A stretch of 28,859 nucleotides of DNA from a virus. The translations under genes were made by a program, and so were the position numbers. Positions 14,401-21,596 of this stretch are shown piece by piece. The stretch is from the IMG/VR virus record IMGVR_UViG_3300048930_000169, positions 1-28,859 of that record. The stretch is one strand, 5' to 3'. The stretch's first letter is position 1. Every line of letters begins with the position of its first letter. The notes beneath the pieces are model-generated. The model saw only the letters and a program-made list of their open reading frames with translations, made no database searches and was not told the DNA's origin.

Positions 14401-15752
14401 CGCACATCCGCGTGATAGCTCATGACAAAGCGCCTGACCGGATCGGTGCAGCGCAGGCGAATATTCATCTGGCGGAACTTGCCGAGCTTTCTCCATATCG
14501 CGCGGGTTGTATATTCGCCCACCGCGCCAAGACTGCGCTCCATCCATGATGACCAACTATGCCCGCCATCACGAGAAAGAGACATGGACACTAGAGGCGC
14601 AGGCGCATCGCTATTGCCGACACCTGTCTCAAACAGCGCCTCGAAGGCGTACATGGTCTGCCAGCCACGATCACGCGAAACGATAGTAGGCAACGTCACT
14701 TCAAATTCTATTGGGTCGCCGTCCTCCTCAAAAACATCGAAGTCGGCCAGATATACGTTGCCGCCGCCCTTTTCGATGAAGGCCGTCGTATTCCAGATCG
14801 ACAATGCCCCGTCAACGCGCCAATCTTCACGATTGCGGGACTTTCTGCGGTGCCAGAGATTAGTAGAGACATCGAGCGCGAAGCATCCAACATCCGTATT
14901 TATGACGTAGAACTTATGCCCCTCGTGCGTATAGGTAAAGCACGCGACCTCGGTGCAATTGCGAAGCTGATATTCTATTGCATGGGTGGAAACGCGAATT
15001 GGCGTATATCCGTCAAGGCGATAGACTATGCGGTCGTCGCCGTAGAAATACACGCTATTATCGAGTTTTACGACGCTCTCTTTTGCGAAGCATCCGCGCT
15101 CAATAAAAGCATTGCCCTGTCTCGAAAAAGGAAAATCGGCATTCCCGCTATTATACCAAATTTCTATGGTTTTCGTGCCATAAAGCTGCAATTCCCGGTG
15201 ATCGTTGATGAGGCCGATAAGATTATCCGGTGCACCTTCCGCGTTCGCGATGTCTGCGGCGTCATAAATCAGGCCATTATTGATGTCCGTGATCGTGAAA
15301 TATCCGGTGTCCGCCTGCGTCCATGCAAAATATCCATCGATAAAGGCAACGTCAGTGACATCGGGCAGGTCTGGAACGGCGGTAATTGTCGAACCGTCCC
15401 AGATATAGCCGGTATTCTCAATCACCATACCAATCTGGGTGAGATTGGTCGCCATTCTGACCGTGGATGATGCGCCTGTTGGCAGCGCGGAGTGGGTGGT
15501 TACTGTTCCAGCCTCAGAAACACTGAACAATGTTGTAGCAGTCGCAAGATATATCTCATTGTCAAAGTCTATATACCCGAATATCTCACCCCCAACATCC
15601 GCAAGGCTTGTCAGGCCGGGAATAAGCATCACAGCAAAACTGGAACGCTTATCGCCCTCCGATCGCTCGGCATAGCCATTCTGAAGTGATGCGCCGGACC
15701 ATGGCAGCGAGCGCCCAGAAGCTTCATGAAGAGCAGGGGATACCTCAAACAT
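14397..15752 (-). CDS. P22 gp10-like packaged-DNA stabilisation protein (tail plug/hub), 451 aa
   Basis: The sequence is mostly short beta strands in repeated propeller-like blades and matches the style of P22 gp10 (near 470 aa): N-terminal EASGRSLPWSGASLQNGYAE, central ELQLYGTKTIEIWYNSGNAD (191-210 approx.), CFAKESVVKLDNSVYFYGDD and C-terminal LSRDGGHSWSSWMERSLG. In P22 this protein closes the portal channel after packaging and forms the tail hub. The gene overlaps the gp4-like gene before it by 8 bp, the same neighbour as in P22, which supports the call. Confidence 0.85.
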   Translation of the reverse strand: MFEVSPALHEASGRSLPWSGASLQNGYAERSEGDKRSSFAVMLIPGLTSLADVGGEIFGYIDFDNEIYLATATTLFSVSEAGTVTTHSALPTGASSTVRMATNLTQIGMVIENTGYIWDGSTITAVPDLPDVTDVAFIDGYFAWTQADTGYFTITDINNGLIYDAADIANAEGAPDNLIGLINDHRELQLYGTKTIEIWYNSGNADFPFSRQGNAFIERGCFAKESVVKLDNSVYFYGDDRIVYRLDGYTPIRVSTHAIEYQLRNCTEVACFTYTHEGHKFYVINTDVGCFALDVSTNLWHRRKSRNREDWRVDGALSIWNTTAFIEKGGGNVYLADFDVFEEDGDPIEFEVTLPTIVSRDRGWQTMYAFEALFETGVGNSDAPAPLVSMSLSRDGGHSWSSWMERSLGAVGEYTTRAIWRKLGKFRQMNIRLRCTDPVRRFVMSYHADVR

Positions 15753-16440
15753 GGCCGTAATCCGGTTGCAGATCGACCGATGCGGGTTCGTTATCCCAAC
15801 CTGAGAGATCGGCCAGCAATCTTGCTGCCTTTGCCTCTATCTTGATCGCCAAGCGGCTGTCAGTGACGGGGTATTCCGGCTCAAGTTCGTTCGCAAGGTT
15901 CCAGATTAGGGTCTGCAGCCACTCCTGCGGCAGATCGGCCTCGTTATTGCTCGCATCTATGTCCTCGATGCGCCGCAGATAGGTCACAGACAGCGTCTGC
16001 GCGCTCGCAGTTGCAGAGGACGCCGTGGGCCACACATAAAGCTTGCCGGTCGATAGCTGCGGATCGAAATAAAAGGCCGTTGGAACGCTCTCGACCGTTT
16101 TGTTGGGCTGGTTGTAATAATCCGAGCGTGACAATTCATTCAGCGGAACCTCAATCCCGCTCGATGTCGTCTTTCTGCGAACCGAAAGAACCCTCATGGC
16201 CCTTGGGCTGGTTGTATAATTGGTTGTGCCTTGGGTAAGGGTTATGGATTGCTCTGACTTGACCCATAGATGCGGTTTTGCCCCCCATGTTTTCAGCAGA
16301 AGGTTAAGTGAGAGCATGCCGTCAGCAGACATTCTGGCGGTTAATGCCTCACCTTCCTGCCCGACACCGAGAATCTGAAAAGCCTTCTCGATGATCTGGG
16401 CAGATGTCAGCGTAAAATCGGTCGAGCCGGACGTAGCCAT
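15745..16440 (-). CDS. P22 gp4-like tail accessory factor / head-completion adaptor, 231 aa
   Basis: The opening TSAQIIEKAFQILGVGQEGE followed by SLNLLLKTW is the characteristic start of the gp4-type tail accessory family, and PTAFYFDPQLSTGKLYVWPT and LPQEWLQTLIWNLANELEPE (about 168-187) fit its later blocks. These proteins bind the portal after DNA packaging and form the first ring of the tail. The length is greater than P22 gp4 (166 aa) but usual for relatives. Its ATG follows the preceding stop with no gap and it overlaps the plug gene by 8 bp. No active-site claim is made: some homologues have a muramidase activity, which I cannot see here. Confidence 0.85.
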   Translation of the reverse strand: MATSGSTDFTLTSAQIIEKAFQILGVGQEGEALTARMSADGMLSLNLLLKTWGAKPHLWVKSEQSITLTQGTTNYTTSPRAMRVLSVRRKTTSSGIEVPLNELSRSDYYNQPNKTVESVPTAFYFDPQLSTGKLYVWPTASSATASAQTLSVTYLRRIEDIDASNNEADLPQEWLQTLIWNLANELEPEYPVTDSRLAIKIEAKAARLLADLSGWDNEPASVDLQPDYGHV

Positions 16441-16662
16441 TTACAAATCCCCCGGCTGAACCTCGTTGGTGGAGAGAAAAACATCCGCTGGCTCTGGATT
16501 GGATACGGGCAACATCTGCTTATCGACCGGCACTTTCAGAAAGTCCTGCGGATTACGCCGGTCTGCAAAACGATGATGCACGAGATGCCCGTCCCAATTC
16601 TTGACGGCTTGGGTCAGCGGGTACTTAAACCCAGAGAAGGCGCAGATGAAGTTCCCCGCCAT
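16441..16662 (-). CDS. Conserved small phage protein, degenerate zinc-ribbon type, 73 aa
   Basis: The pattern C-x-x-x-G-F-K-Y-P, then WDGHLVH (23-29) and RRNPQDF (35-41) followed by a VDK-x-x-LP tail, resembles a widespread short phage family in which two Cys pairs usually bind zinc. Here only Cys7 remains and the second pair is replaced by His residues in VHHRF, so ordinary zinc binding looks lost. The gene follows the spike-base-like stop directly (TGA then ATG) and abuts the gp4-like start. Function is unknown; position suggests a head-tail joining or assembly role. Confidence 0.7.
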   Translation of the reverse strand: MAGNFICAFSGFKYPLTQAVKNWDGHLVHHRFADRRNPQDFLKVPVDKQMLPVSNPEPADVFLSTNEVQPGDL

Positions 16663-16923
16663 TCAATACAGCGCAGTCACATTCGCGGCGGCTGTGCCAT
16701 TAGCCGTGCTGTATATCTTGGATATTTGATGAGCATGCGGCACACCGGCAACACACGAATACAGTGTTATCCCAGTAGCGCCGCCGACATAATCAACCTT
16801 GACGTTGCCCGCCGTTCCGACCTGAAATCCTCTGCACCCAGCTGGCAGTGAGGTATCACTCGAAAGGTCTATAGCAATTGCGTTGAAAGCGGAACTAATA
16901 TCCCTTTGTACGCGTCCAGCCAT
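16663..16923 (-). CDS. Head-spike-base-like protein (Rcc01079-type), 86 aa
   Basis: The protein follows the plan of the spike base protein known in the Rhodobacter capsulatus gene transfer agent: AFNAIAIDLSSDTSLP, then CRGFQVGTAGNVKVDYVGG, then VPHAHQISKIYSTANGTAAA and a closing NVTALY. Members are about 80-120 aa and form pentons on the head vertices to which spikes attach. A beta-helix protein that could be the spike itself is encoded just upstream. The match is from memory of the family pattern, not an alignment. GGAG lies nine bases before the ATG, itself preceded by an 8-bp GC-rich hairpin (16945-16969). Confidence 0.65.
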   Translation of the reverse strand: MAGRVQRDISSAFNAIAIDLSSDTSLPAGCRGFQVGTAGNVKVDYVGGATGITLYSCVAGVPHAHQISKIYSTANGTAAANVTALY

Positions 16924-16944
16924 TATAAAAATCTCCTATCACAC

Positions 16945-16969
16945 AGGGGCCGAGACACGCCCGGCCCCT
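16945..16969 (-). promoter_or_regulatory. GC-rich hairpin before the spike-base-like gene
   Basis: AGGGGCCG (16945-16952) pairs with CGGCCCCT (16962-16969) over a nine-base loop, and flanking ACAC and GTGT can lengthen the stem. On the minus strand the stem ends eight bases before the ribosome binding site. A TTTTT run lies past that site, 12 bases from the stem, too far for a normal terminator. RNA processing, attenuation or transcript protection are possible. Confidence 0.5.
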
Positions 16970-16976
16970 AAGTGTC

Positions 16977-17945
16977 TTAGCTGTCAGCCGTTGGCAGGAC
17001 GTAGCCGGTTGCGCCAGCCACACCAGATGCGCGGTTTTCAAAGAACCCATAACCGGACGATGCCGTTACCAGAACCTCCGCCGCCGTATCCGCGTGCTGC
17101 GCGAAATTGTTGGCGATGATCCCGGTGTTGGTCGAGACGTCCGTGGTGATGAGAAGCCCGCCCGTCGCCGTGTCGGTGTTGAGGCGGTAAACCTGATTCC
17201 CGGTGCAGCGAAGGCCGGTCACAACCTTGGTGGTTGCCTGCGCCATCAGTGTCGCCACGTTGTTGTTGACGCCAATCACGCAGTAGTTGTCCTGAATGGT
17301 GACGCCCGCGTTTGTGCCGTCCATCTTCACCATCGCAACGGTGGCAAGATCAGGCTCAATCCAGCGGTTATTGATGAGAGCAAGGCCGTTAGTGTCATTA
17401 CTGGTCGCGTTGGTATCCACGACATACAGGAAATTCATGTTCGTCGCGGTCGCCTGAATGCGGCAATCCTCAACCGTGAAATATTTCGCGGTCGTGGTCG
17501 TGAATACCGAAACGATGTCCGCGAAGTTCGCGGAGAAGATCATGTTCTTGAACGTGACGTTCGCCGCAGTCACCGAAATAGTAGTCGTGGTTGCCGTGTC
17601 GAGCGTAAGCGTCGGGCGAGCCGTACCAACGCCCAAACCGATAATCGCAACGCCAGCAATGTCAGCCGTAATTGCTCCGGCGCTCGATAGCGTTTCAGTG
17701 TGACCCGGCTTCACAAAGATGACATCGCCACGGCCCGCGGTGCACATGCCGATGGCAGCGTCAATCGTCGAGAGCGGGCTTTCGAAGGTGCCGCGATTGG
17801 CGTCCGACGCGCCACGATGGCCGGGGAGAAGGCTGGACGAGCTGTTGCCCACCCAGAGAACCTGACCGGGATGAGATTGAACAAGGGGAACGCCGCGAAT
17901 GGTGACGCCCTGAGAGAACCCATTAGGGAAATTGGATGCAGACAT
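16977..17945 (-). CDS. Beta-helix virion protein, possible head spike/fibre, 322 aa
   Basis: The N-terminus (VLWVGNSSS, then PGHRGASDANRGTFESPLST, 41-60) and the block GRGDVIFVKPGHTETL are typical of right-handed beta-helix proteins encoded next to phage capsid genes. Residues about 65-310 form regular coils rich in Thr, Val and Asn (TTISVTAANVTFKNMIF). A perfect AGGAGG lies five bases before the ATG. It is separated from the capsid gene by a terminator and a 257-bp gap and is followed by the spike-base-like gene, so I infer a spike on the head. A tail-attached fibre is the alternative. Confidence 0.7.
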   Translation of the reverse strand: MSASNFPNGFSQGVTIRGVPLVQSHPGQVLWVGNSSSSLLPGHRGASDANRGTFESPLSTIDAAIGMCTAGRGDVIFVKPGHTETLSSAGAITADIAGVAIIGLGVGTARPTLTLDTATTTTISVTAANVTFKNMIFSANFADIVSVFTTTTAKYFTVEDCRIQATATNMNFLYVVDTNATSNDTNGLALINNRWIEPDLATVAMVKMDGTNAGVTIQDNYCVIGVNNNVATLMAQATTKVVTGLRCTGNQVYRLNTDTATGGLLITTDVSTNTGIIANNFAQHADTAAEVLVTASSGYGFFENRASGVAGATGYVLPTADS

Positions 17946-18017
17946 TTAGACCTCCTACGGACCCTCTTGGGGCCACACGGAAAACCCGTAGTTTGGGTAA
18001 GGCCGCATTTGTCTGCT

Positions 18018-18037
18018 ACCGGCTCGCGGTTGCCGGT
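18018..18037. repeat. 6-bp stem-loop in the gap after the capsid gene
   Basis: ACCGGC (18018-18023) pairs with GCCGGT (18032-18037) across an eight-base loop. It is a minor structure with no T-run, part of the 17946-18202 gap, which shows no gene. Confidence 0.35.
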
Positions 18038-18114
18038 GCCGCATGTCATAGCATGGATAGAAGGCTAGTTCTAGTCCCTGTTTCTGATACGCCTTTCCAG
18101 AAGTACCTTATGTG

Positions 18115-18141
18115 ATTCTGGCACATGATACCACGTGTCAA
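18115..18141 (-). promoter_or_regulatory. Candidate promoter directly after the capsid terminator
   Basis: TTGACA (18141-18136), a full consensus -35 box, is followed after 15 bases by CAGAAT (18120-18115), four of six -10 positions, with TG one base ahead. The spacing is short. An imperfect palindrome containing CACGTG lies between the boxes and could bind a regulator. It would restart transcription for the spike and tail genes. Confidence 0.35.
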
Positions 18142-18170
18142 ACAAAAAGCCCCCGGATTTCTCCGAGGGC
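18141..18170 (-). terminator. Rho-independent terminator after the major capsid gene
   Basis: On the minus strand GCCCTCGGA, a GAAA loop and TCCGGGGGC form a 9-bp stem with one G-T pair (18170-18149), followed at once by TTTTTGTTT. It begins 32 bases past the capsid stop. It is the only classical terminator I see in the window and would cap a highly expressed capsid transcript. Confidence 0.85.
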
Positions 18171-18202
18171 CGAATTTGATAAAATCGTTAGATTTTAAGG
18201 GC

Positions 18203-19111
18203 TTACGCCCCCATCCCGTTCGTATACAAACCGCGAAAATCGGTCCAGCCGAAGGAATATCTTTCGTAACTTTTGTATTTCAAGTTACTCGTATCGAAAT
18301 CCTCATCCTGCGCGAACTCGGCAGAAATACGCTGGAACCCCTTCATTCCATCCGGGCAGTTGGTCCGAATGAAGAAGGCGTCCGTGTCGGTGAAATAGTG
18401 GTTCACCTTCACGCCACCGGGGAAAGCCCCCGATGCACGCAGCGCATTGATGTCGTTGTTCGCCGTGCCCGACTGCTGCACCGACTTCAGAATACGCATG
18501 GCCTCGAATTCCAGATTATACGGGATAATCAGGGTATCGGGGCGCAACGCAATGCGAAGTCCGCGAGAGTTGGTCGCCGCCTGAATCTGAATGCACAGAT
18601 CCTCAAGGCTCGCTTCCGAAAGATCAGCCGCCGTGGTGAGACGGTTGGACTGATTGCCCGCAAGCGTGGGGTGCGACGTAGAGGAAAGGATTACGCCATC
18701 GCCGCCGGTATAGCCAGACGTTTGCGCCCGATTGTAGACGTTGGCTGCGACGTTTTCCTTGGTCTGGCGCATGGAGAATGCAAGCGCGCGGGTATTCCGC
18801 AGGCCAGCCTTCTCATACTTGTTGTCATCAATCGCCTCGCGGGTGATGATGAAACCCAGACCGAACGCGGTGTGCGTATAGCGCGCAGTCGTTCCCTGAG
18901 CGAAGGTGTCATACTGCGTGGCAGCGCCCTCGGCTTTCACCGGAGCGAGGCCAAGACCAGTCACTTCCTGCTCTTCCTCATAGTTCATATCCGACGATTC
19001 CATGCTGAACAGGTCAGTATATTCGGTCGGATATTCCTTGTAGTCGCGTCCCCAGACAGCGTTAAGGCCGGGCCAGAGAAGTTTGGCGATATTGCCAGTT
19101 GATACGGTCAT
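18203..19111 (-). CDS. Major capsid protein, Mu gpT-like, 302 aa
   Basis: The sequence has the order of motifs of the Mu gpT-type head subunit: EGAATQYDTFAQGTTARYTH, then FGLGFIITREAIDDNKYE (107-124 approx.), MRQTKENVAANVYN, GDGVILSSTSHPTLAGNQSN, PDTLIIPYNLEFEAMRILKS, NDINALRASGAFPGG and a closing YSFGWTDFRGLYTNGMG. This family has the HK97 fold and builds the icosahedral shell. The length is close to gpT (about 305 aa), not to the P22 coat (about 430 aa), although the tail machine here is P22-like. AAGGAGG overlaps the upstream stop, eight bases from the ATG. A strong terminator follows. Both fit very high expression. Confidence 0.88.
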   Translation of the reverse strand: MTVSTGNIAKLLWPGLNAVWGRDYKEYPTEYTDLFSMESSDMNYEEEQEVTGLGLAPVKAEGAATQYDTFAQGTTARYTHTAFGLGFIITREAIDDNKYEKAGLRNTRALAFSMRQTKENVAANVYNRAQTSGYTGGDGVILSSTSHPTLAGNQSNRLTTAADLSEASLEDLCIQIQAATNSRGLRIALRPDTLIIPYNLEFEAMRILKSVQQSGTANNDINALRASGAFPGGVKVNHYFTDTDAFFIRTNCPDGMKGFQRISAEFAQDEDFDTSNLKYKSYERYSFGWTDFRGLYTNGMGA

Positions 19112-19124
19112 TGTTCAGCCCTCC

Positions 19125-19712
19125 TTATGCGCCAGCCACGCCATCGACGTAGAAGTGGTTGTTCAGGCGAACATTCCACTTGCAGTACGTGTCACCGACG
19201 ACGTTATCAGGACGGTTTGCAGCACCGATGATCAGAACATCCTCCGTGCCGTCGCCAGAAGAGGTGACGGTTGTGCTGGAAATCTGGATCGAGCTGCGGC
19301 CTGTGGTGGTGGACCCGCTGGTAAAACCGGTCAGGTCAGCGGCATTGCCGACAACCGTTGCGGTCAGTGCGCCCGAAGCCGAGTTGTCCTGCACCTCGAA
19401 AACAAGGTTTGGATCGTCAGCCACCAGCACATAGCGGGAGGTGGAGTTTTCGCGATAGATGGTGCTGTCGCGGGTGATGGGTTCGACCGCCACGATAACG
19501 CCCACAACCGGATTGCCGGTAGAAACGTTAGCGGTAACAGTCATGACGCCATTGGCGTCGGCGGAACCGGCAGGCTTAACCAGTGCGCCGATATAACCAG
19601 CGGCGTTGGTGTCAGTTGACGGCATGTAGTAGCGGTTGGTTGCGCCGTTGTAAGGCGCGCCGCTCAGATAACGGACAGGGGTAAGCCCTGTCGCAACGTT
19701 AGCGTTTGCCAT
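19125..19712 (-). CDS. Head decoration/stabilisation protein candidate, 195 aa
   Basis: A small beta-rich protein without charged helices: MANANVATGLTPVRYLSGAP, then TNRYYMPSTDTNAAGYIGAL and VSTGNPVVGVIVAVEPITRD, ending in NVRLNNHFYVDGVAGA. Proteins of this style immediately precede the capsid gene in many phages and bind the shell surface. It is 13 bases upstream of the capsid gene, with GAGG six bases before its own ATG. A short GTTC/GAAC hairpin lies in the 40-bp gap before it. The role is inferred from position and style. Confidence 0.7.
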   Translation of the reverse strand: MANANVATGLTPVRYLSGAPYNGATNRYYMPSTDTNAAGYIGALVKPAGSADANGVMTVTANVSTGNPVVGVIVAVEPITRDSTIYRENSTSRYVLVADDPNLVFEVQDNSASGALTATVVGNAADLTGFTSGSTTTGRSSIQISSTTVTSSGDGTEDVLIIGAANRPDNVVGDTYCKWNVRLNNHFYVDGVAGA

Positions 19713-19752
19713 TGGAAACCTCGTTCAGCAGCGCCGAACGCGGTGTCAGGGA

Positions 19753-20256
19753 TTATCCCTCGGCGCTCGACGTGATGGACCCATGGGAAGCACGAGAATG
19801 GATATTCTCGATTTGCCCGGTTTGGTCACGTCCAGCGCGGATAGCCTCGTCAGTCTGGCGGACTGTTGCTTCTCGTTCGTCTACGCCCTGGGCATAAAGC
19901 TCGTCAGGGGTTTCCATGAGATATGCGTGCATTGGTTCGCCGTTGGCCTTGGTGCCAACCAGTCGCGAGACACGCGAGCCGACACCATCTTTTGCTGCGG
20001 TGCCGCTTGGAACAAATTCATAGCCCAATTCCTGCAATTCCGCAAGCCTGTTGCCATCATCGTTCACAAAGCGGGTTGTATGGCCCGGAATTTTGGGCGC
20101 GGCGAGCTTCTGAGCCAGCCCATCAAGTGCCTTCCTGCGTCGTCTGCGCCCTTCCGGCTCGACCGCACGGGTTTCGCTGGTCACAATCTCCGACTTGACG
20201 ATCTGGTCACGATCAACCGGAGGACGGCCACGGCGGCGGGGTGCTGTATTTTCCAT
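19753..20256 (-). CDS. Basic AT-hook-like head-region protein, 167 aa
   Basis: The N-terminus contains RRRGRPPVDRDQ (8-19), an AT-hook-type GRP core that could grip DNA, and a second basic cluster GRRRRRKALDGL follows (about 37-48). The middle (IPGHTTRFVNDDGNRLAELQ, then LGYEFVP) is a pattern seen in uncharacterised proteins beside phage capsid genes. Its tail is acidic and Gln/Glu-rich. I start at the ATG at 20256, two bases after the scaffold-like stop; a GTG at 20271 would lie inside that gene. It may link DNA or scaffold to the shell. That is inference; the function of the family is not known to me. Confidence 0.65.
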   Translation of the reverse strand: MENTAPRRRGRPPVDRDQIVKSEIVTSETRAVEPEGRRRRRKALDGLAQKLAAPKIPGHTTRFVNDDGNRLAELQELGYEFVPSGTAAKDGVGSRVSRLVGTKANGEPMHAYLMETPDELYAQGVDEREATVRQTDEAIRAGRDQTGQIENIHSRASHGSITSSAEG

Positions 20257-20258
20257 GT

Positions 20259-21041
20259 TCAAGAGTCCCACTGATAGTTTTTAAGATAGTCCTTGGTCGA
20301 GCAGATACCATCGCGCTCCCATTTCTCAGCCTGCCTGCGCGCTTCTGGGGGGAGATCGGCAAGGGTCTTTTCTCCCCGCTTGGTATTGCGGGGTGTAGAA
20401 CCTTCAACCGCGCTCTTGGCTCTGGACTTTTCGGCAAAACGCTCATCAACACGGCGAGTAATCTCGTCAAAGTCTTCCTTGGTTAGATTGCCGCCGCGCT
20501 TCTCTGCCAGTTCATCACCGATCAGGTCTGCAAAAGCAGTCTTACTATGGTCGCTCTTGTACCACGGATTATCGGCAAACCAGTTCGCCAAATCCTCACG
20601 GCTGATCTGTTCCGCTTTGGGCGATTCGGCTGGCTTGTTGAGTTTCGCGGCCTCGTCCATCGCGGCACGAACCCCGGCCTTGTCACCAACCTCGGCGGCG
20701 GCTTCTGCCTTGGCCTGAATATCGGCCATTGCCCGCTCATAGCCGCGCTGTTCGGAATTGGAAAAGAACTCGTTGGCCTTGCGAAATTCCTTGCGCATCT
20801 CAGCCAATTCGCCCTTGAGCGTCTTAAGCTGACTCTTGAGGATGGGCATGACCTCTTCACCGCGCTTCACGAACGTCTGCGCATCGACCCAGAGGCTCTT
20901 GTCGCCCTTGAAGTCCTCTTCGGGACGCCAGCCAAGATCACGCGCCTCGGTTTCCCAATCGCGCTCCTGACTATCGTTCCCGCCTTGTGAAACGTCGATT
21001 TCCTGCGACTCCTGCGCCGCAACGTCCTGTAGTGCGGTCAT
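20259..21041 (-). CDS. Scaffolding protein candidate, 260 aa
   Basis: The protein is acidic at the start, then mainly charged helix with a coiled-coil stretch (about 67-120, LKSQLKTLKGELAEMRKEFR) and a basic C-terminal part ending YLKNYQWDS. Residues 28-50 (DWETEARDLGWRPEEDFKGD and following) match a motif frequent in scaffold-like proteins between portal and capsid genes. Scaffolds guide capsid assembly and leave before packaging, often through a basic C-terminal coat-binding segment, which is present here. The ATG at 21041 overlaps the GroES-like stop as ATGA with GGGAGG seven bases upstream; a TTG five codons earlier is not needed. Confidence 0.75.
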   Translation of the reverse strand: MTALQDVAAQESQEIDVSQGGNDSQERDWETEARDLGWRPEEDFKGDKSLWVDAQTFVKRGEEVMPILKSQLKTLKGELAEMRKEFRKANEFFSNSEQRGYERAMADIQAKAEAAAEVGDKAGVRAAMDEAAKLNKPAESPKAEQISREDLANWFADNPWYKSDHSKTAFADLIGDELAEKRGGNLTKEDFDEITRRVDERFAEKSRAKSAVEGSTPRNTKRGEKTLADLPPEARRQAEKWERDGICSTKDYLKNYQWDS

Positions 21042-21358
21042 TGTGCTGCCTCCCAAAACCCGATCACGTCCTCATCATTGCAGATGCGGTAATCCTCACC
21101 GTCCGCGCCCTTGTGCATCTTGCCGGAATACTGAGCCATGATGACCTCATCGCCAGCCATGGGGATGCGGCATTCATCGCCCCAATCCTTGAAAGCGTTG
21201 CCCCCGCCAGCGATGAACGTGGCGCGGGTCTGCGCGTATTTCTCACGCTCTTTGGTGACATCAGCGATAATGATCCCGCCCTTCGTGACCTCTTCGACGG
21301 GGTGAGGCTTGATCAGCACCCGCATGTCGCTCGGAATGATTCCTGATTTATTCTGCAT
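21038..21358 (-). CDS. GroES-like co-chaperonin, 106 aa
   Basis: The sequence follows GroES from end to end: RVLIKPHPVEEVTKGGIIIA (13-32), the loop region EREKYAQTRATFIAGG, AGDEVIMAQYSGK (68-80) and a closing YRICNDEDVIGFWE. The stretch EEVTKGGIII corresponds to the mobile loop and its hydrophobic GroEL-binding tripeptide. It would cap host GroEL and help fold the capsid or portal protein, as T4 gp31 does for its coat. GAGGAA lies six bases before the ATG; the gene overlaps the upstream gene by 11 bp and the scaffold gene by ATGA. Its place inside the head module suggests it serves head assembly. Confidence 0.88.
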   Translation of the reverse strand: MQNKSGIIPSDMRVLIKPHPVEEVTKGGIIIADVTKEREKYAQTRATFIAGGGNAFKDWGDECRIPMAGDEVIMAQYSGKMHKGADGEDYRICNDEDVIGFWEAAQ

Positions 21359-21596
21359 CGTCTTCCTCTATAGGCTCCAAATCGAACACACCGCGCACGG
21401 CATTACAGTCCAGTTCCACCATCTGTTGGCACAGGAACGCCTCCATCTGGTCCGCCTCCTGCAACACCCGGCCCGACCCCCATGCCTCCATCAGGTTCAC
21501 CCGACGCTGGCTCAGGTATTCCAGATACGCCTTCGTCAGCCGATGCTCCTTCCACATCCGAAACACTTCCGGGTCCGTGAGTTTGTTCGTTGCCAT
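21348..21596 (-). CDS. Uncharacterised 82-aa protein overprinting the portal 3' end
   Basis: The ATG at 21596 has GGGGA four bases upstream and the frame runs 194 bases inside the portal gene in another register before continuing 55 bases beyond it. The protein looks well folded: LTDPEVFRMWKEHRLTKAYL (6-25) and a second helix with LMEAWGSGRVLQEADQMEAF (35-54), ending in an acidic tail. By contrast, the portal residues encoded by the same DNA are Gly/Pro-rich and disordered-looking. I do not recognise a function. Its place between portal and co-chaperonin suggests a head-assembly part. A longer start at 21659 is possible but lacks a clear ribosome binding site. Confidence 0.7.
   Translation of the reverse strand: MATNKLTDPEVFRMWKEHRLTKAYLEYLSQRRVNLMEAWGSGRVLQEADQMEAFLCQQMVELDCNAVRGVFDLEPIEEDDAE

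Noticed and set aside
17946-18202. tRNA or small RNA gene in the largest gap
   Set aside because: No cloverleaf, no T-arm consensus; the gap is explained by a terminator, a weak promoter and a hairpin.
18125-19102. 325-codon plus-strand open frame opposite the capsid gene
   Set aside because: It is antisense to a well-supported capsid gene, lacks a ribosome binding site and is Arg/Val-rich like a shadow frame.
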